26,250 nucleotides of DNA from a virus: positions 1 to 26,250 of IMG/VR virus record IMGVR_UViG_3300034158_000016; one strand, given 5' to 3'. This document shows positions 11,565 to 19,665 of this stretch, one piece after another. Both the position numbers and the translations under genes were made by a program. How positions within the stretch are numbered: the stretch's first letter is position 1; every line of letters begins with the position of its first letter. The notes under the pieces were generated by a model, which saw only the letters and a list, made by a program, of their open reading frames with translations, was not told the DNA's origin and ran no database searches.

Positions 11565-13130
11565 ATGGCCGACGCCATCCCAGTGATGACACCATATACA
11601 ACGGCGCTGCCGATGTTCGGCGTGCTGCCGACTTGGATGGATACCAATGACGCGCAGCGCATTGCCTCATACCAGGTATATGAGCAGATGTACTGGAACA
11701 TCGATCAGACGTTCAAGTTGGTGCAGCGCGGGAGTCAGGCCAATCCTCTGTACATTCCGTCCGGCCGGACGATTGTGGACACGACCAACCGCTACACCGG
11801 CACCGCATTCTCTGCATTGGTCGATCCCGAGTTTGGGACTCCGGCCGATCAACTCTCGCTCAAGACCGCGCTGCGGCAATTGTTCGCGCGGGAGAGGTTC
11901 AAGAGCAAGTACAATGCCGCCAAGCGCTATGGCCTGATTCGTGGCGACTGGGGATTCCACATTGTGGCTGATCCCAACAAGGCAGAGGGCTCGCGGCTCT
12001 CCATCTACTCACTCGACCCGGGCTCAATGTTCCAGGTGACGCACCCGGATGATCTGGAGCGCATTCAGGCCTGGCACATTGTCGATCAATGGATTGATCC
12101 GGAGTCCGGCGACACCTACCTCAAGCGGCAGACCTATTCCAAGGGTCCTGACCCGTATGACCCCGACAAGGACGACGGCAAGATTTGGTCGAGCCTGGCC
12201 ATCTACAACATGGATGACTGGAGCGAAAGCGGATCGAGCCCGTACATCAAATTGGAGGAGCCCGCTCCTCTGCCCGACTCAATCACGGCGCTGCCCGTCT
12301 ACCACATCCGCAACTTTGAGGAGCCCGGCAATCCTTGGGGCTCCTCGGAATTGCGCGGGTTTGAGGCGCTCATGGCGTCGATCAACCAGAGCATGACTGA
12401 TGAGGAATTGTCGCTTGCCCTTGACGGGCTCGGCGTGTATGCCACGACCTCCGGACCTCCGCAGGACGACGACGGCAATGACGTCAATTGGCGGCTCGGG
12501 CCGGGCCGCGTTGTTGAACTCGATCCGGTGGACCAGCAGAGCGTTGACCAAATCTTCAAGCGGGTCAATGGGGTCGGCTCGGTCACGCCATACGGCGATC
12601 ACATCAAGCGCGTGTATGACTTCATGATGGAGGCCAGCAATACTCCGGACGTTGCGCGCGGCAAGGTCGATGTTGCGGTTGCCGAGTCGGGCGTGTCGCT
12701 CAACATTCAGTTCAGCCCGATGCTCGCCAAGGTCGGTGAGAAGGATGACTGCATCTCGGATGCAATGACGCAATTCCTGTATGACCTCGCATTCATGTGG
12801 TTCCCTGCATATGAGGGCACCTCATTCGGTGACGCCATCGCCGTCCCGCAATTCGGTGAGAAGTTGCCGGTCAACAAGGCCGCCAAGGTCACCGAGATTC
12901 TGTCCATTGTCGAGAGCGGAGTTGCCTCGGCAGAATGGGGCCGGATCGAATTGGCCAAGTACGGCTACCTGTTCGATGCGGCTGAGGGCTCCAAGGTGGT
13001 CGCTGAGACCGCTGCCAAGGCGTCTGCGGCCGATACCTTTGCCACCAGGAGCGCTGCGGAGATGGACGGGACGGCCGGAGCGACCGGCGAGCCGTCCGGA
13101 GCCGCTGAAGGTGGCACTACGGCTGCGTAG
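11565..13130 (+). CDS. portal protein
   Basis: A 521-residue protein of the length and position of siphoviral portals, which form the dodecameric ring at one capsid vertex through which DNA passes and to which the terminase and MuF protein attach. Supporting features are the N-terminal helices with a Tyr-rich segment (YQVYEQMYWNIDQTF), the core with GDWGFHIVADP and SIYSLDPGSMF, the conserved turn NFEEPGNPWGSSEL, and the helix with MEASNTPDVARGK followed by SGVSLNIQFSPML. The C-terminus is Ala/Gly-rich. A good ribosome site (GAGGAGG) precedes the ATG. Downstream come a 39-residue basic protein and the MuF fusion. Strength rests on fold-typical motifs plus context; no sequence search was run. 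Confidence 0.88.
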   Translation: MADAIPVMTPYTTALPMFGVLPTWMDTNDAQRIASYQVYEQMYWNIDQTFKLVQRGSQANPLYIPSGRTIVDTTNRYTGTAFSALVDPEFGTPADQLSLKTALRQLFARERFKSKYNAAKRYGLIRGDWGFHIVADPNKAEGSRLSIYSLDPGSMFQVTHPDDLERIQAWHIVDQWIDPESGDTYLKRQTYSKGPDPYDPDKDDGKIWSSLAIYNMDDWSESGSSPYIKLEEPAPLPDSITALPVYHIRNFEEPGNPWGSSELRGFEALMASINQSMTDEELSLALDGLGVYATTSGPPQDDDGNDVNWRLGPGRVVELDPVDQQSVDQIFKRVNGVGSVTPYGDHIKRVYDFMMEASNTPDVARGKVDVAVAESGVSLNIQFSPMLAKVGEKDDCISDAMTQFLYDLAFMWFPAYEGTSFGDAIAVPQFGEKLPVNKAAKVTEILSIVESGVASAEWGRIELAKYGYLFDAAEGSKVVAETAAKASAADTFATRSAAEMDGTAGATGEPSGAAEGGTTAA

Positions 13131-13171
13131 GGTGGGCCTAGGCAGGTTGATGACGAGAGAAGGGCACTGAG

Positions 13172-13291
13172 ATGGGCGGCAAACCGAGCAAGGGCACCAA
13201 GAGGGACCACCGGCTCAAGGAGAACAAGACCAAGACCGTCAAGGCACCCAAGCCCGCATTCAAGGGCGCTGCAAAGCCATTCGGAAAGTGA
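13172..13291 (+). CDS. 39-residue Lys-rich protein
   Basis: A very basic peptide with 11 Lys and 2 Arg against one Asp and one Glu, starting MGGKPSKGTKRDHRLKENK. The frame has an AGAAGGG ribosome site (13157-13163) 8 bases ahead of the ATG and ends three bases before the MuF gene. The composition suggests an unstructured nucleic-acid-binding or scaffold-contacting peptide, perhaps packaged in the head. It is too short to have been found by length-limited gene callers. Confidence 0.6.
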   Translation: MGGKPSKGTKRDHRLKENKTKTVKAPKPAFKGAAKPFGK

Positions 13292-13294
13292 ACA

Positions 13295-15793
13295 ATGCCC
13301 CAGCCGCTCGGTGACAAAGGATCGACGCTCAACCCGTTCTTGTTTGTGCAGCAGAACACTGAGCGCGAATTGCGCGCGCAATTGCATGCGGCCGCACAGG
13401 ACATTGGGTCTGCGCTCCAGCGGTTGGAGGGCACTGACGGGATCGGCGCAGTGGCTCGCAGGGCGCAATACCGGATCGTGCAAGCCGAGATTGCCGCGAC
13501 ACAGGCTGCGCTTTGGGATGGAGTCGGCTCGACAATATCAATCGGCAAGGCGAGAGCGATTGATGCTGCGGCCGACTCCATCGCCAGCCTGACATCAATC
13601 TACCTTGCCGCGCCGGGCGTGCCCGTCCCTGCCGACCTCGCAGAAGCGCTGGTGTTTCAGGCCCGCCAAGGAATGACCAATGTGATGTCTCGCTCAACCA
13701 ACGGCATCTCATTGTCCGACCGCGTGTATGACCAACGGGCGCTCTCCACCGGCAAGGTAGCCCAGATCATTGACTCGGGCATCATCGGCGGAATGTCGGC
13801 GCGAGAGATTGCAAAGCAGGCATACCAGTTCATCTCTCCGATGACCCCTGGAGGAGCGAGTTACGCGGCAATGCGGCTCGGTCGCACCGAGTTGAACAAT
13901 GCATTCCACACGACGGCCGTCAAGCAGTGGGGTGTAAATCCCTTTGTTGAGAAGGTCGTGTGGAACCTCTCCGGCTCGCACGTCGTGCCGGACGAATGCA
14001 ATGCCCTTGACGGCCAGCAATTCGACCCGGCCAAGGTCCCTGGGAAGCCGCACCCGCAATGCTTCTGCTACATCACTGCATTGATGACCGATGAAGACAA
14101 GATGGTCGAGAAGTATGCAAACGGCGAATATGACGCATACCTTGACGACAAGATTGCCGCGAGCGCTTCCAAGTTCCCTGAGACCGACCGCGAGCGCGCC
14201 ATGGCTCTCACGCAGCGTCGGGTGTACACCGGCCCACCCGGACCTATGGGCGGGCTCCCGAGGGCCAAGACCATCCTTGAGTTGCCCGTAGCCCAGCGTA
14301 GTGCCTATCTCACAGGTGGAGAGCGGGCTCTGATCAAGCGCGTCATGACTACTCCGGCCGGATCGACCAAGGCCGTGGCCAAGAAGGCAATTGCCAAGGC
14401 TCCGGCTCGGGCGAAAGCGGTTGTTGCCCCAAAGCAGACCGTGTTCCAGGCCGAACACGCCGCTGCCAAGGCTCGGCTGCCCGTTGACCGCTCGATGATC
14501 GGCAAGGTCAAGGGCAAGGATTTGACCAGCGCTGAGGCCAAGGCCGAACGCATTGCTCAGAACAATGCCAAGGTTGGCGGGCCGGAAGCAATTGCAAAAT
14601 TGCCGCAATTAGAAGTTGAACTTGCCAAGTTGGAGGCTCTGGCCGATGAGGCAAAAGCCGTAGGTGAGGCCGTTTGGAAACTCCGGCTGGTGCCGACCGA
14701 CGAATGGCCCGCAGCAATCAAGGCTGCGCTGAAGGATGCAAAGGTCTCACTCAACGGCGAGCACCGGGACATCTATGACAGGGTGTTCAATTGGCAACAG
14801 GCCGTCAAGCAGAATTGGCAATTGGCTCGCGGTGAGGTCGGAGAGTTGCGCGGCGCAGTCCGGTCGGCCAAGGACATCATGGCCCAGACTTCTGATTGGT
14901 CGCTCAAGGGTGTCGTCCGGGCCGACATTGACCCGCTGACCGGCAAACTCGGAGCCGACTCCCAGAAAGCGCTCGATGCAATTATCGATGCCGGCAAGGC
15001 GATGGACAAAGAGATCAACGCGCGCATGTTGATCAAGTACGGCGAGCGACCGGCCGACATTCCCTATGGCAGCGGCAACCCGGTGACCTATGAAATGCGG
15101 AATGCCCGTGCAATTGCCCAGCGCGCATGGGACAAGCGGGCAGGAAAGATGCTCACCGATGTTCTGGGCGAGGTCCGGCCGCTCGGAGGCAAGGGACCTC
15201 AGTTCATTCTGCGTGAGTATGACGATGCACTAGGCGCTCCGATCCTGAAGTCTGACCCGAACAAACTCATGAAGCGCATGGAGGCTGCACAGGCTCGGTA
15301 TCCGGCCGAATGGAATGCGGCCAATGCTGCCGCCAACCCCAGGGTCAATGTGTTCCAGGTCAATCGTGGATACAATCGAGCAGGCAAGGACATTGCCTTG
15401 TCCGGCAAAAGCCAGCATGTTGCGACCCATGAACTCGGGCACTCCATGGAACTTGTCGTGGACGGGCTGCGCGGCTCCGAATGGGCGATGATCCATTCTC
15501 GCTCGATTGTTGAGGATGCAGCGACAGGCAAGTGGAAATTGCCGCTGATGGAGCAGACAAGTACCAATGCAAGCGCTGCCGGTGAACTTGGCTTGCGGGA
15601 TGCTTGGTCCAGTCGGTACTCCGGCCGCGTGTACGGTGATCGTGCTGTAGGTGCCGATGCACAATGGGAAGTCTTTACAACTGGGGTAGAGTCACTAATG
15701 GACGGGTCGGAGTATTTCGGCGGGCTGCCGGGGCAACGGTCTCTCGATACGCAATTCAAACACTACATCTTGGGAGTGCTCAGTGTCCTCTAG
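13295..15793 (+). CDS. MuF-domain head protein fused to a zincin metallopeptidase
   Basis: An 832-residue protein in three parts. Residues about 1-270 are the MuF minor head protein domain: RLGRTELNNAFHTTAVKQWG near residue 194, then KVVWNLSGSHVVPDEC, and the terminal HPQCFCYITA near 256. MuF proteins bind the portal inside the head and can enter the host with DNA. Residues about 340-690 are Ala/Lys-rich and helical. The C-terminal domain carries HELGH at 712-716 in HVATHELGHSMELVVDG, with E792 in QWEVFTTGVE as the probable third zinc ligand, the layout of gluzincin peptidases. The catalytic acid would be E713. Fusions of MuF to C-terminal effectors are known as MuF polymorphic toxins; this phage-encoded peptidase version could be an ejected effector or a head-maturation protease. 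Its 3' end overlaps the next gene by 11 bases. Confidence 0.85.
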   Translation: MPQPLGDKGSTLNPFLFVQQNTERELRAQLHAAAQDIGSALQRLEGTDGIGAVARRAQYRIVQAEIAATQAALWDGVGSTISIGKARAIDAAADSIASLTSIYLAAPGVPVPADLAEALVFQARQGMTNVMSRSTNGISLSDRVYDQRALSTGKVAQIIDSGIIGGMSAREIAKQAYQFISPMTPGGASYAAMRLGRTELNNAFHTTAVKQWGVNPFVEKVVWNLSGSHVVPDECNALDGQQFDPAKVPGKPHPQCFCYITALMTDEDKMVEKYANGEYDAYLDDKIAASASKFPETDRERAMALTQRRVYTGPPGPMGGLPRAKTILELPVAQRSAYLTGGERALIKRVMTTPAGSTKAVAKKAIAKAPARAKAVVAPKQTVFQAEHAAAKARLPVDRSMIGKVKGKDLTSAEAKAERIAQNNAKVGGPEAIAKLPQLEVELAKLEALADEAKAVGEAVWKLRLVPTDEWPAAIKAALKDAKVSLNGEHRDIYDRVFNWQQAVKQNWQLARGEVGELRGAVRSAKDIMAQTSDWSLKGVVRADIDPLTGKLGADSQKALDAIIDAGKAMDKEINARMLIKYGERPADIPYGSGNPVTYEMRNARAIAQRAWDKRAGKMLTDVLGEVRPLGGKGPQFILREYDDALGAPILKSDPNKLMKRMEAAQARYPAEWNAANAAANPRVNVFQVNRGYNRAGKDIALSGKSQHVATHELGHSMELVVDGLRGSEWAMIHSRSIVEDAATGKWKLPLMEQTSTNASAAGELGLRDAWSSRYSGRVYGDRAVGADAQWEVFTTGVESLMDGSEYFGGLPGQRSLDTQFKHYILGVLSVL

Positions 15794-16073
15794 CCAGAAG
15801 TCGTGGGCTGCGGTTGGTGACGGGTGGGTCATTTACTGGACCCCTGCCGAGCCGTACATCTCCGGCACGACCCGGGTGTGTAACGCGCTCCGGACGGCTC
15901 TTGACGGCAAGGGCTCGCTCACGATTGCCGTGACAGGCGAGGACGTGCGCAACTCGGTCACCGAGCCGATGGCCGTGCTCCTCTCGCTGGAGTCTGCGGC
16001 CGGTAGCCTGCCGCGCGGATTGAGCGAGAATGCGCCGCAAATCCCTGAATTGCCCAAGGGTGTTGTCGGGTAG
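15783..16073 (+). CDS. hypothetical protein overlapping the MuF gene
   Basis: A 96-residue protein starting at a GTG 11 bases inside the MuF gene, with TTGGGAG as ribosome site. It begins with a Trp-rich beta segment (SWAAVGDGWVIYWTPAEPYI), continues with helix ALRTALDGK and a strand (SLTIAVTG), and ends with a Pro-rich tail. The small, soluble alpha/beta layout and overlap with a peptidase gene would suit an immunity or chaperone partner, but that is inference and nothing in the sequence identifies it. A hairpin begins nine bases before its stop codon. Confidence 0.65.
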   Translation: MSSSQKSWAAVGDGWVIYWTPAEPYISGTTRVCNALRTALDGKGSLTIAVTGEDVRNSVTEPMAVLLSLESAAGSLPRGLSENAPQIPELPKGVVG

Positions 16074-16101
16074 CATTTCTGCAAATCTCCCGCCCGACAA
16101 C
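16062..16101 (+). terminator. hairpin spanning the stop of the gene at 15783
   Basis: GTTGTCGGG (16062-16070) pairs perfectly with CCCGACAAC (16093-16101) around a 22-base loop containing the stop codon. The large loop makes it weaker than the other hairpins. Confidence 0.4.
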
Positions 16102-16195
16102 GGCCGCAGCAATTCGGCGCGCGGGCAATCGGCATCGGCAGGTAGGCTCCGGCCTTGTACTACCGACCGCATGCCGAGCACAGGAGGACAATCCC

Positions 16196-16993
16196 ATGAT
16201 GGGACTCAAGACCAGCCTTGGAGTCGTGGCAAATCACCACGACCCGCTTGGCATGACGGCTGACGGGCGTGTCATTTGGCCCATTGTTGGTGCCGACTCT
16301 GACGGCGAGGACTCCGAGCAGGAGGACTCGGACGACGACGACGACACCGACGACGACGATGACGCCGACGATCAGGATGACGACGGCAAGAAGGGCAAGA
16401 AGTCCAAGAAGGACAAGGAGCCGGAGGACGACGACGACGACGATGCTGCATTCTGGCATTCTCGCGCTGATCGTTTCAAGGCTCGGATGGAAGCAGCGGA
16501 TCGCAGAGCGACCGTTGCCGAGCGGGAGAATCGTCGCCTGAAGGCAGGCAAGGATGACTCGCTCGATGAGCACGGCAAACAGGACCTCAAGGACTCGGTG
16601 GCCAGGGCGGCCAAAGCCGAAAGCGACCTTGCAGGCCTGCGGCTCCAGAATGCCATTCTGACGGACACGACATACCAGTGGGAGGACCCCGAACTGGTAT
16701 TGGCCGCGCTCGCCAAGGATGACACGGTGGAGATTGACGAGAATGGCAAGGTGGTGGGCGTGAAGCAGGCGCTGAAAGCGCTCGCCAAGTCCAAGCCGTT
16801 CTTGGTCAAGAAGGCAGTCATCAAGCCCGATCCCAAGGATGCCGATGACGAGGACGACGACGACGATGAGGACGATGAGGAGCCCGCCAAGAAGCGGACC
16901 TCAGGTGCCCCGTCGAATGGTCGCAAGTCCAAGTCCACGACTCCTGACCGCAAGGCGCTGATTGCCAAGTACCCGTCGTTGTCCCGTCGTTGA
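16196..16993 (+). CDS. capsid scaffold protein
   Basis: A 265-residue protein with the scaffold hallmarks: very acidic Asp/Glu runs (about residues 35-65 and again about 215-235), interrupted by short Lys blocks (KKGKKSKKDKE). A central helix of about 80 residues with coiled-coil spacing (WHSRADRFKARMEAADRRAT onward) follows, and then a basic C-terminus that probably contacts the coat protein. Scaffolds assemble with the coat into the procapsid and leave before DNA entry. Ribosome site AGGAGG precedes the ATG at 16196; an ATG at 16199 is an alternative. Position just before the decoration and coat genes matches. Confidence 0.8.
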   Translation: MMGLKTSLGVVANHHDPLGMTADGRVIWPIVGADSDGEDSEQEDSDDDDDTDDDDDADDQDDDGKKGKKSKKDKEPEDDDDDDAAFWHSRADRFKARMEAADRRATVAERENRRLKAGKDDSLDEHGKQDLKDSVARAAKAESDLAGLRLQNAILTDTTYQWEDPELVLAALAKDDTVEIDENGKVVGVKQALKALAKSKPFLVKKAVIKPDPKDADDEDDDDDEDDEEPAKKRTSGAPSNGRKSKSTTPDRKALIAKYPSLSRR

Positions 16994-17016
16994 ACAAGAA
17001 ATGTAGGTGAACACAA

Positions 17017-17394
17017 ATGGCAAGGTTTGAGAAGGTCGATCCCAAGGATGGGTCCTTCCGCGCTCCGCTGGGATTTGACATCCTCGCGGCTGCGGTCGGC
17101 ATCCCGGTCGGCGTCGGCATTGACGCGAATGGCGTCGCAGTCATCGGTGCAGCGGGCGTGCCCGCACGGATCGTCGGCATTGTCGTGCCGTCGAGCCCGA
17201 TGAACATCGGTGACGCCATCGACGTCATGACCGATGGCGAGGTGGCCGATGTCACTGGCTTCCTGGCCGGAGACCAGGTTGTGGCCGATGCCACCACCGG
17301 GCTGCTCGGAACAAGTGCCGCGACCGGCGAGACCGATGTGCGTGTCGGCTTCACGGTTCAGGCTTGGCGCCTCATTGTCCGGATTGCGCGGTGA
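17017..17394 (+). CDS. putative capsid decoration (head fibre/stabilising) protein
   Basis: A 125-residue, Gly/Val/Ala-rich, beta-predicted protein with small repeats of the GIPVGVGID / GVAVIGAAGVPA type and a turn-rich middle (GDAIDVMTDGEVADVTGFLA). Small proteins of this size and composition located between scaffold and coat genes are commonly head decoration proteins that bind the capsid surface and stabilise it. Family assignment is not certain; a weaker alternative is a head-completion protein. Its stop lies six bases before the coat start used here. Confidence 0.6.
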   Translation: MARFEKVDPKDGSFRAPLGFDILAAAVGIPVGVGIDANGVAVIGAAGVPARIVGIVVPSSPMNIGDAIDVMTDGEVADVTGFLAGDQVVADATTGLLGTSAATGETDVRVGFTVQAWRLIVRIAR

Positions 17395-17399
17395 GCGAA

Positions 17400-18641
17400 A
17401 TGGGAACCATGAACAGCACCCTTGTCCGCCCGTCCCGCAACCTCCTTGTCGCGAGCGCGGGCCTGATCACGCCCAAGCACGCCGGTGAGGCATTCGGCCT
17501 GGGCATTGTGCCCGGTGTCGGTGGCTCGATGGCCCGAGGCATTCACGCCAACGGCGACAAGATCACTCAGACCGCCGATGGCCAGGACCTCAACGCCATG
17601 TGGAATGAGTTTCAGGCGAGCCTCGGCATCTGGAATGAGAAGCGCGACAGCCTCGTGCGCTTCCTGTCCTATGGTGTGACGGCCGCATCCGAGATGGTCT
17701 ATCAGGCTGGCGCCACCGCCAACTTTGAGGATGCCTCGGAGTATGGCGAGCCGGTCGGTTACCGGCCCGAGGCGTCGAGCGCCACGATGGGCTACACGTT
17801 CAAGTGGAAGGATCTTGCATTCCGCTACACGTGGCAGTACCTTGCCGACGCGCTTGCCTCGCAGATCGCTGCGGACAACTCGATGGCCATCGAGGCGGAC
17901 AGCCGCGAGGTGTTCATCCAGGTGATGGAGACCCTGTTCGGCAATGTGCGCCGGACCAACAAGGAGGGCGTGGTTGTTTACCCGTTCTACAACGGGCAGA
18001 CCGTCGATTCTTTCGACACCCCGCCGACCTACCGCAGCACCTCATTCGCTGCAGGACACAACCACTTCCTCACGACCGGCGCATCGTCGCTCGGCCAGGA
18101 GGACGTGGAGGCGCTTGAGGACACGATCACCGAGCACGGTTACATCCGCAGGAATGGCAACACGCTGATCCTGATGGTGAACCGCATCGAGGGCAACGTG
18201 ATGCGCAACTGGCGCTCGATTGCCAATGGCGGCTCCGGCCGCTATGACTTCATTCCCGCGCAGGGCACGCCGGCATTCCTTCTGCCTGCTGACCCGCGTG
18301 TGCTGGAGTCGGCAACTCGACCGGCCGCTGCATACCAGGGATTCGATGTCATCGGGTCCTACGGCGAATGGCTGGTCATCCAGGAGGACTACATTCCTGC
18401 TGGCTACCTCGCTGGCTTTGCGACGGGCGGGCAGGATTCTCTGCCCAACCCCATCGCTTTCCGCGAGCACGCCAATGCCGGTCTGCGCGGGCTCCGGCTC
18501 GTCAAGGGTCGTCAGCCTGACTACCCGCTGGTGGATTCCTTCTACAACCGTGGATTCGGCACCGGTGTCCGTCACCGTGGCGCGGCTGCGATTCTGAAGG
18601 TCACCGCTGGCGCGTACACCCCGCCCAACTTCCGGGCCTGA
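17400..18641 (+). CDS. major capsid protein
   Basis: A 413-residue protein read from the ATG at 17400; a GTG at 17391 overlapping the previous stop and an ATG at 17409 are alternatives. It has the size and position of an HK97-fold coat protein. Visible stretches include the N-terminal arm, a long helical region (EVFIQVMETLFGNVRR), the VYPFYNGQTVDSFDTPPTYR turn, and a strand-rich A-domain portion (LILMVNRIEGNVMRNWRSI). The C-terminus carries the hydrophobic/aromatic pattern of the coat core. In HK97-fold phages about 400 copies build the shell. No protease-site or lysine-asparagine cross-link can be judged. A perfect 15-bp hairpin follows the stop. Confidence 0.85.
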   Translation: MGTMNSTLVRPSRNLLVASAGLITPKHAGEAFGLGIVPGVGGSMARGIHANGDKITQTADGQDLNAMWNEFQASLGIWNEKRDSLVRFLSYGVTAASEMVYQAGATANFEDASEYGEPVGYRPEASSATMGYTFKWKDLAFRYTWQYLADALASQIAADNSMAIEADSREVFIQVMETLFGNVRRTNKEGVVVYPFYNGQTVDSFDTPPTYRSTSFAAGHNHFLTTGASSLGQEDVEALEDTITEHGYIRRNGNTLILMVNRIEGNVMRNWRSIANGGSGRYDFIPAQGTPAFLLPADPRVLESATRPAAAYQGFDVIGSYGEWLVIQEDYIPAGYLAGFATGGQDSLPNPIAFREHANAGLRGLRLVKGRQPDYPLVDSFYNRGFGTGVRHRGAAAILKVTAGAYTPPNFRA

Positions 18642-18644
18642 GTC

Positions 18645-18694
18645 GAGCGGGACAACGCGTTGCTGCGGTCGGGCTCCGGCGCGTTGTCCCGCTC
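18645..18694 (+). terminator. perfect 15-bp hairpin after the capsid gene
   Basis: GAGCGGGACAACGCG (18645-18659) pairs perfectly with CGCGTTGTCCCGCTC (18680-18694) around a 20-base loop. It starts four bases after the stop codon. A TAATCT at 18718-18723 may form part of a downstream promoter. Confidence 0.65.
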
Positions 18695-18738
18695 CTCCCA
18701 CATTCACATTCTTGCAATAATCTCAAGAGGAGATTGAA

Positions 18739-19248
18739 ATGGCCCGGAACATCGACCCGGACGTGCCGCTGTCGGACGCCGACCGCGCATGGCTGGTCTC
18801 GCGGAACAACCATGCTCTCATTCGCCAGATCGATGAGAACCACGGCGTGCCCCACACGAGCCCCAACCTGTACACGCCGGTGGAGAATGCGACCAACCCG
18901 GACGTTGTTGCCGGGCTGGAGCGTCGGGCCGATGTCGCTGAGGCCGCTCTCAGCCAGGTCGTGTCGTGGCTGGAGGCCCATCCGGAGTGCGAACCGGATG
19001 AGGTGGCAGCGGAGGACCCGGCCAAGCGGATCGTTGGCGCGCTGGCCCACCTCGCAACGCTCGTGGGTGTCGGGGTGGACGAGGACGACACGGCCGACGA
19101 CGATGACCCGCTCGGAGAGAACGACAGCAAGTATTCGGGCATGACCAACGATGATCTGCGAGGTGAGTTGGAGGACCGCGAGTTGTCCCGCTCCGGCTCC
19201 AAGGCCGAACTCATCGCCCGGCTTGAGGAGAATGACGCCGAGGGCTGA
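18739..19248 (+). CDS. SAP-motif protein next to the capsid gene
   Basis: A 169-residue protein. The N-terminal 70 residues are polar and contain ALIRQIDENHGVPHTSPNLY. A helical part follows (ADVAEAALSQVVSWLEAHPE), then an acidic segment. Residues about 134-166 match the SAP pattern: MTNDDLRGELEDRELSRSGS followed by KAELIARL, that is helix, Ser-x-Gly/Ser turn, helix. SAP motifs bind DNA, and such proteins appear in phages between the coat and connector genes, where they may act at the head-tail junction; the role here is inferred. Ribosome site AGAGGAG precedes the ATG. Confidence 0.75.
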   Translation: MARNIDPDVPLSDADRAWLVSRNNHALIRQIDENHGVPHTSPNLYTPVENATNPDVVAGLERRADVAEAALSQVVSWLEAHPECEPDEVAAEDPAKRIVGALAHLATLVGVGVDEDDTADDDDPLGENDSKYSGMTNDDLRGELEDRELSRSGSKAELIARLEENDAEG

Positions 19249-19270
19249 TCTGCCGAGCGCGTCAATGCCA

Positions 19271-19300
19271 AGGAGCGGAGTCCACCCGGGCTCCGCTCCT
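19271..19300 (+). terminator. 13-bp hairpin after the SAP-motif gene
   Basis: AGGAGCGGAGTCC (19271-19283) pairs with GGGCTCCGCTCCT (19288-19300) with one wobble and the loop ACCC. TTTG follows but no true T-run. TAATCT at 19314-19319 lies 26 bases before the next start. Confidence 0.6.
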
Positions 19301-19344
19301 CGCATTTGCCGAGTAATCTTGACCCGACAATGAGAGGAATGGCC

Positions 19345-19665
19345 ATGGCCCTGGAGACTGAAGACCTTGCAAGATTGCGCCGGGCAATTGATGAATTGAC
19401 CACGGAGAACTATTCCGATGAAATGCTGCAGGCGTTGTTCCTCTCGTTCAGCGAGGACTTCAACCTGACGGTGTCTGCGGTGTGGGATGAGAAGGCAGCG
19501 CAATTGTCCATGCTCGTGGATACCTCCGAGGGGCAATCGAGCCGCAAGATGTCCCAGGCGTCGGCTGCCGCTCTCAAGATGTCCGCAACGTGGCGGGCTC
19601 GGTCGGATGCGACCGGAGCGCGCGGCACCGGACGCGCTCGGACCCGGCCCATCGAGCGCGTCTGA
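19345..19665 (+). CDS. putative head-tail connector / adaptor protein
   Basis: A 106-residue helical protein (LETEDLARLRRAIDELTTEN, then EMLQALFLSFSEDFNLTVSA and a second helix pair), with a basic tail (GTGRARTRPIERV). Position just after the capsid region and before the stopper-like gene fits the adaptor that docks to the portal. Three in-frame ATGs exist (19330, 19339, 19345) plus a TTG at 19306; 19345 is chosen for AGAGGA at six bases. The stop shares a base with the next start (TGATG). Confidence 0.6.
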   Translation: MALETEDLARLRRAIDELTTENYSDEMLQALFLSFSEDFNLTVSAVWDEKAAQLSMLVDTSEGQSSRKMSQASAAALKMSATWRARSDATGARGTGRARTRPIERV

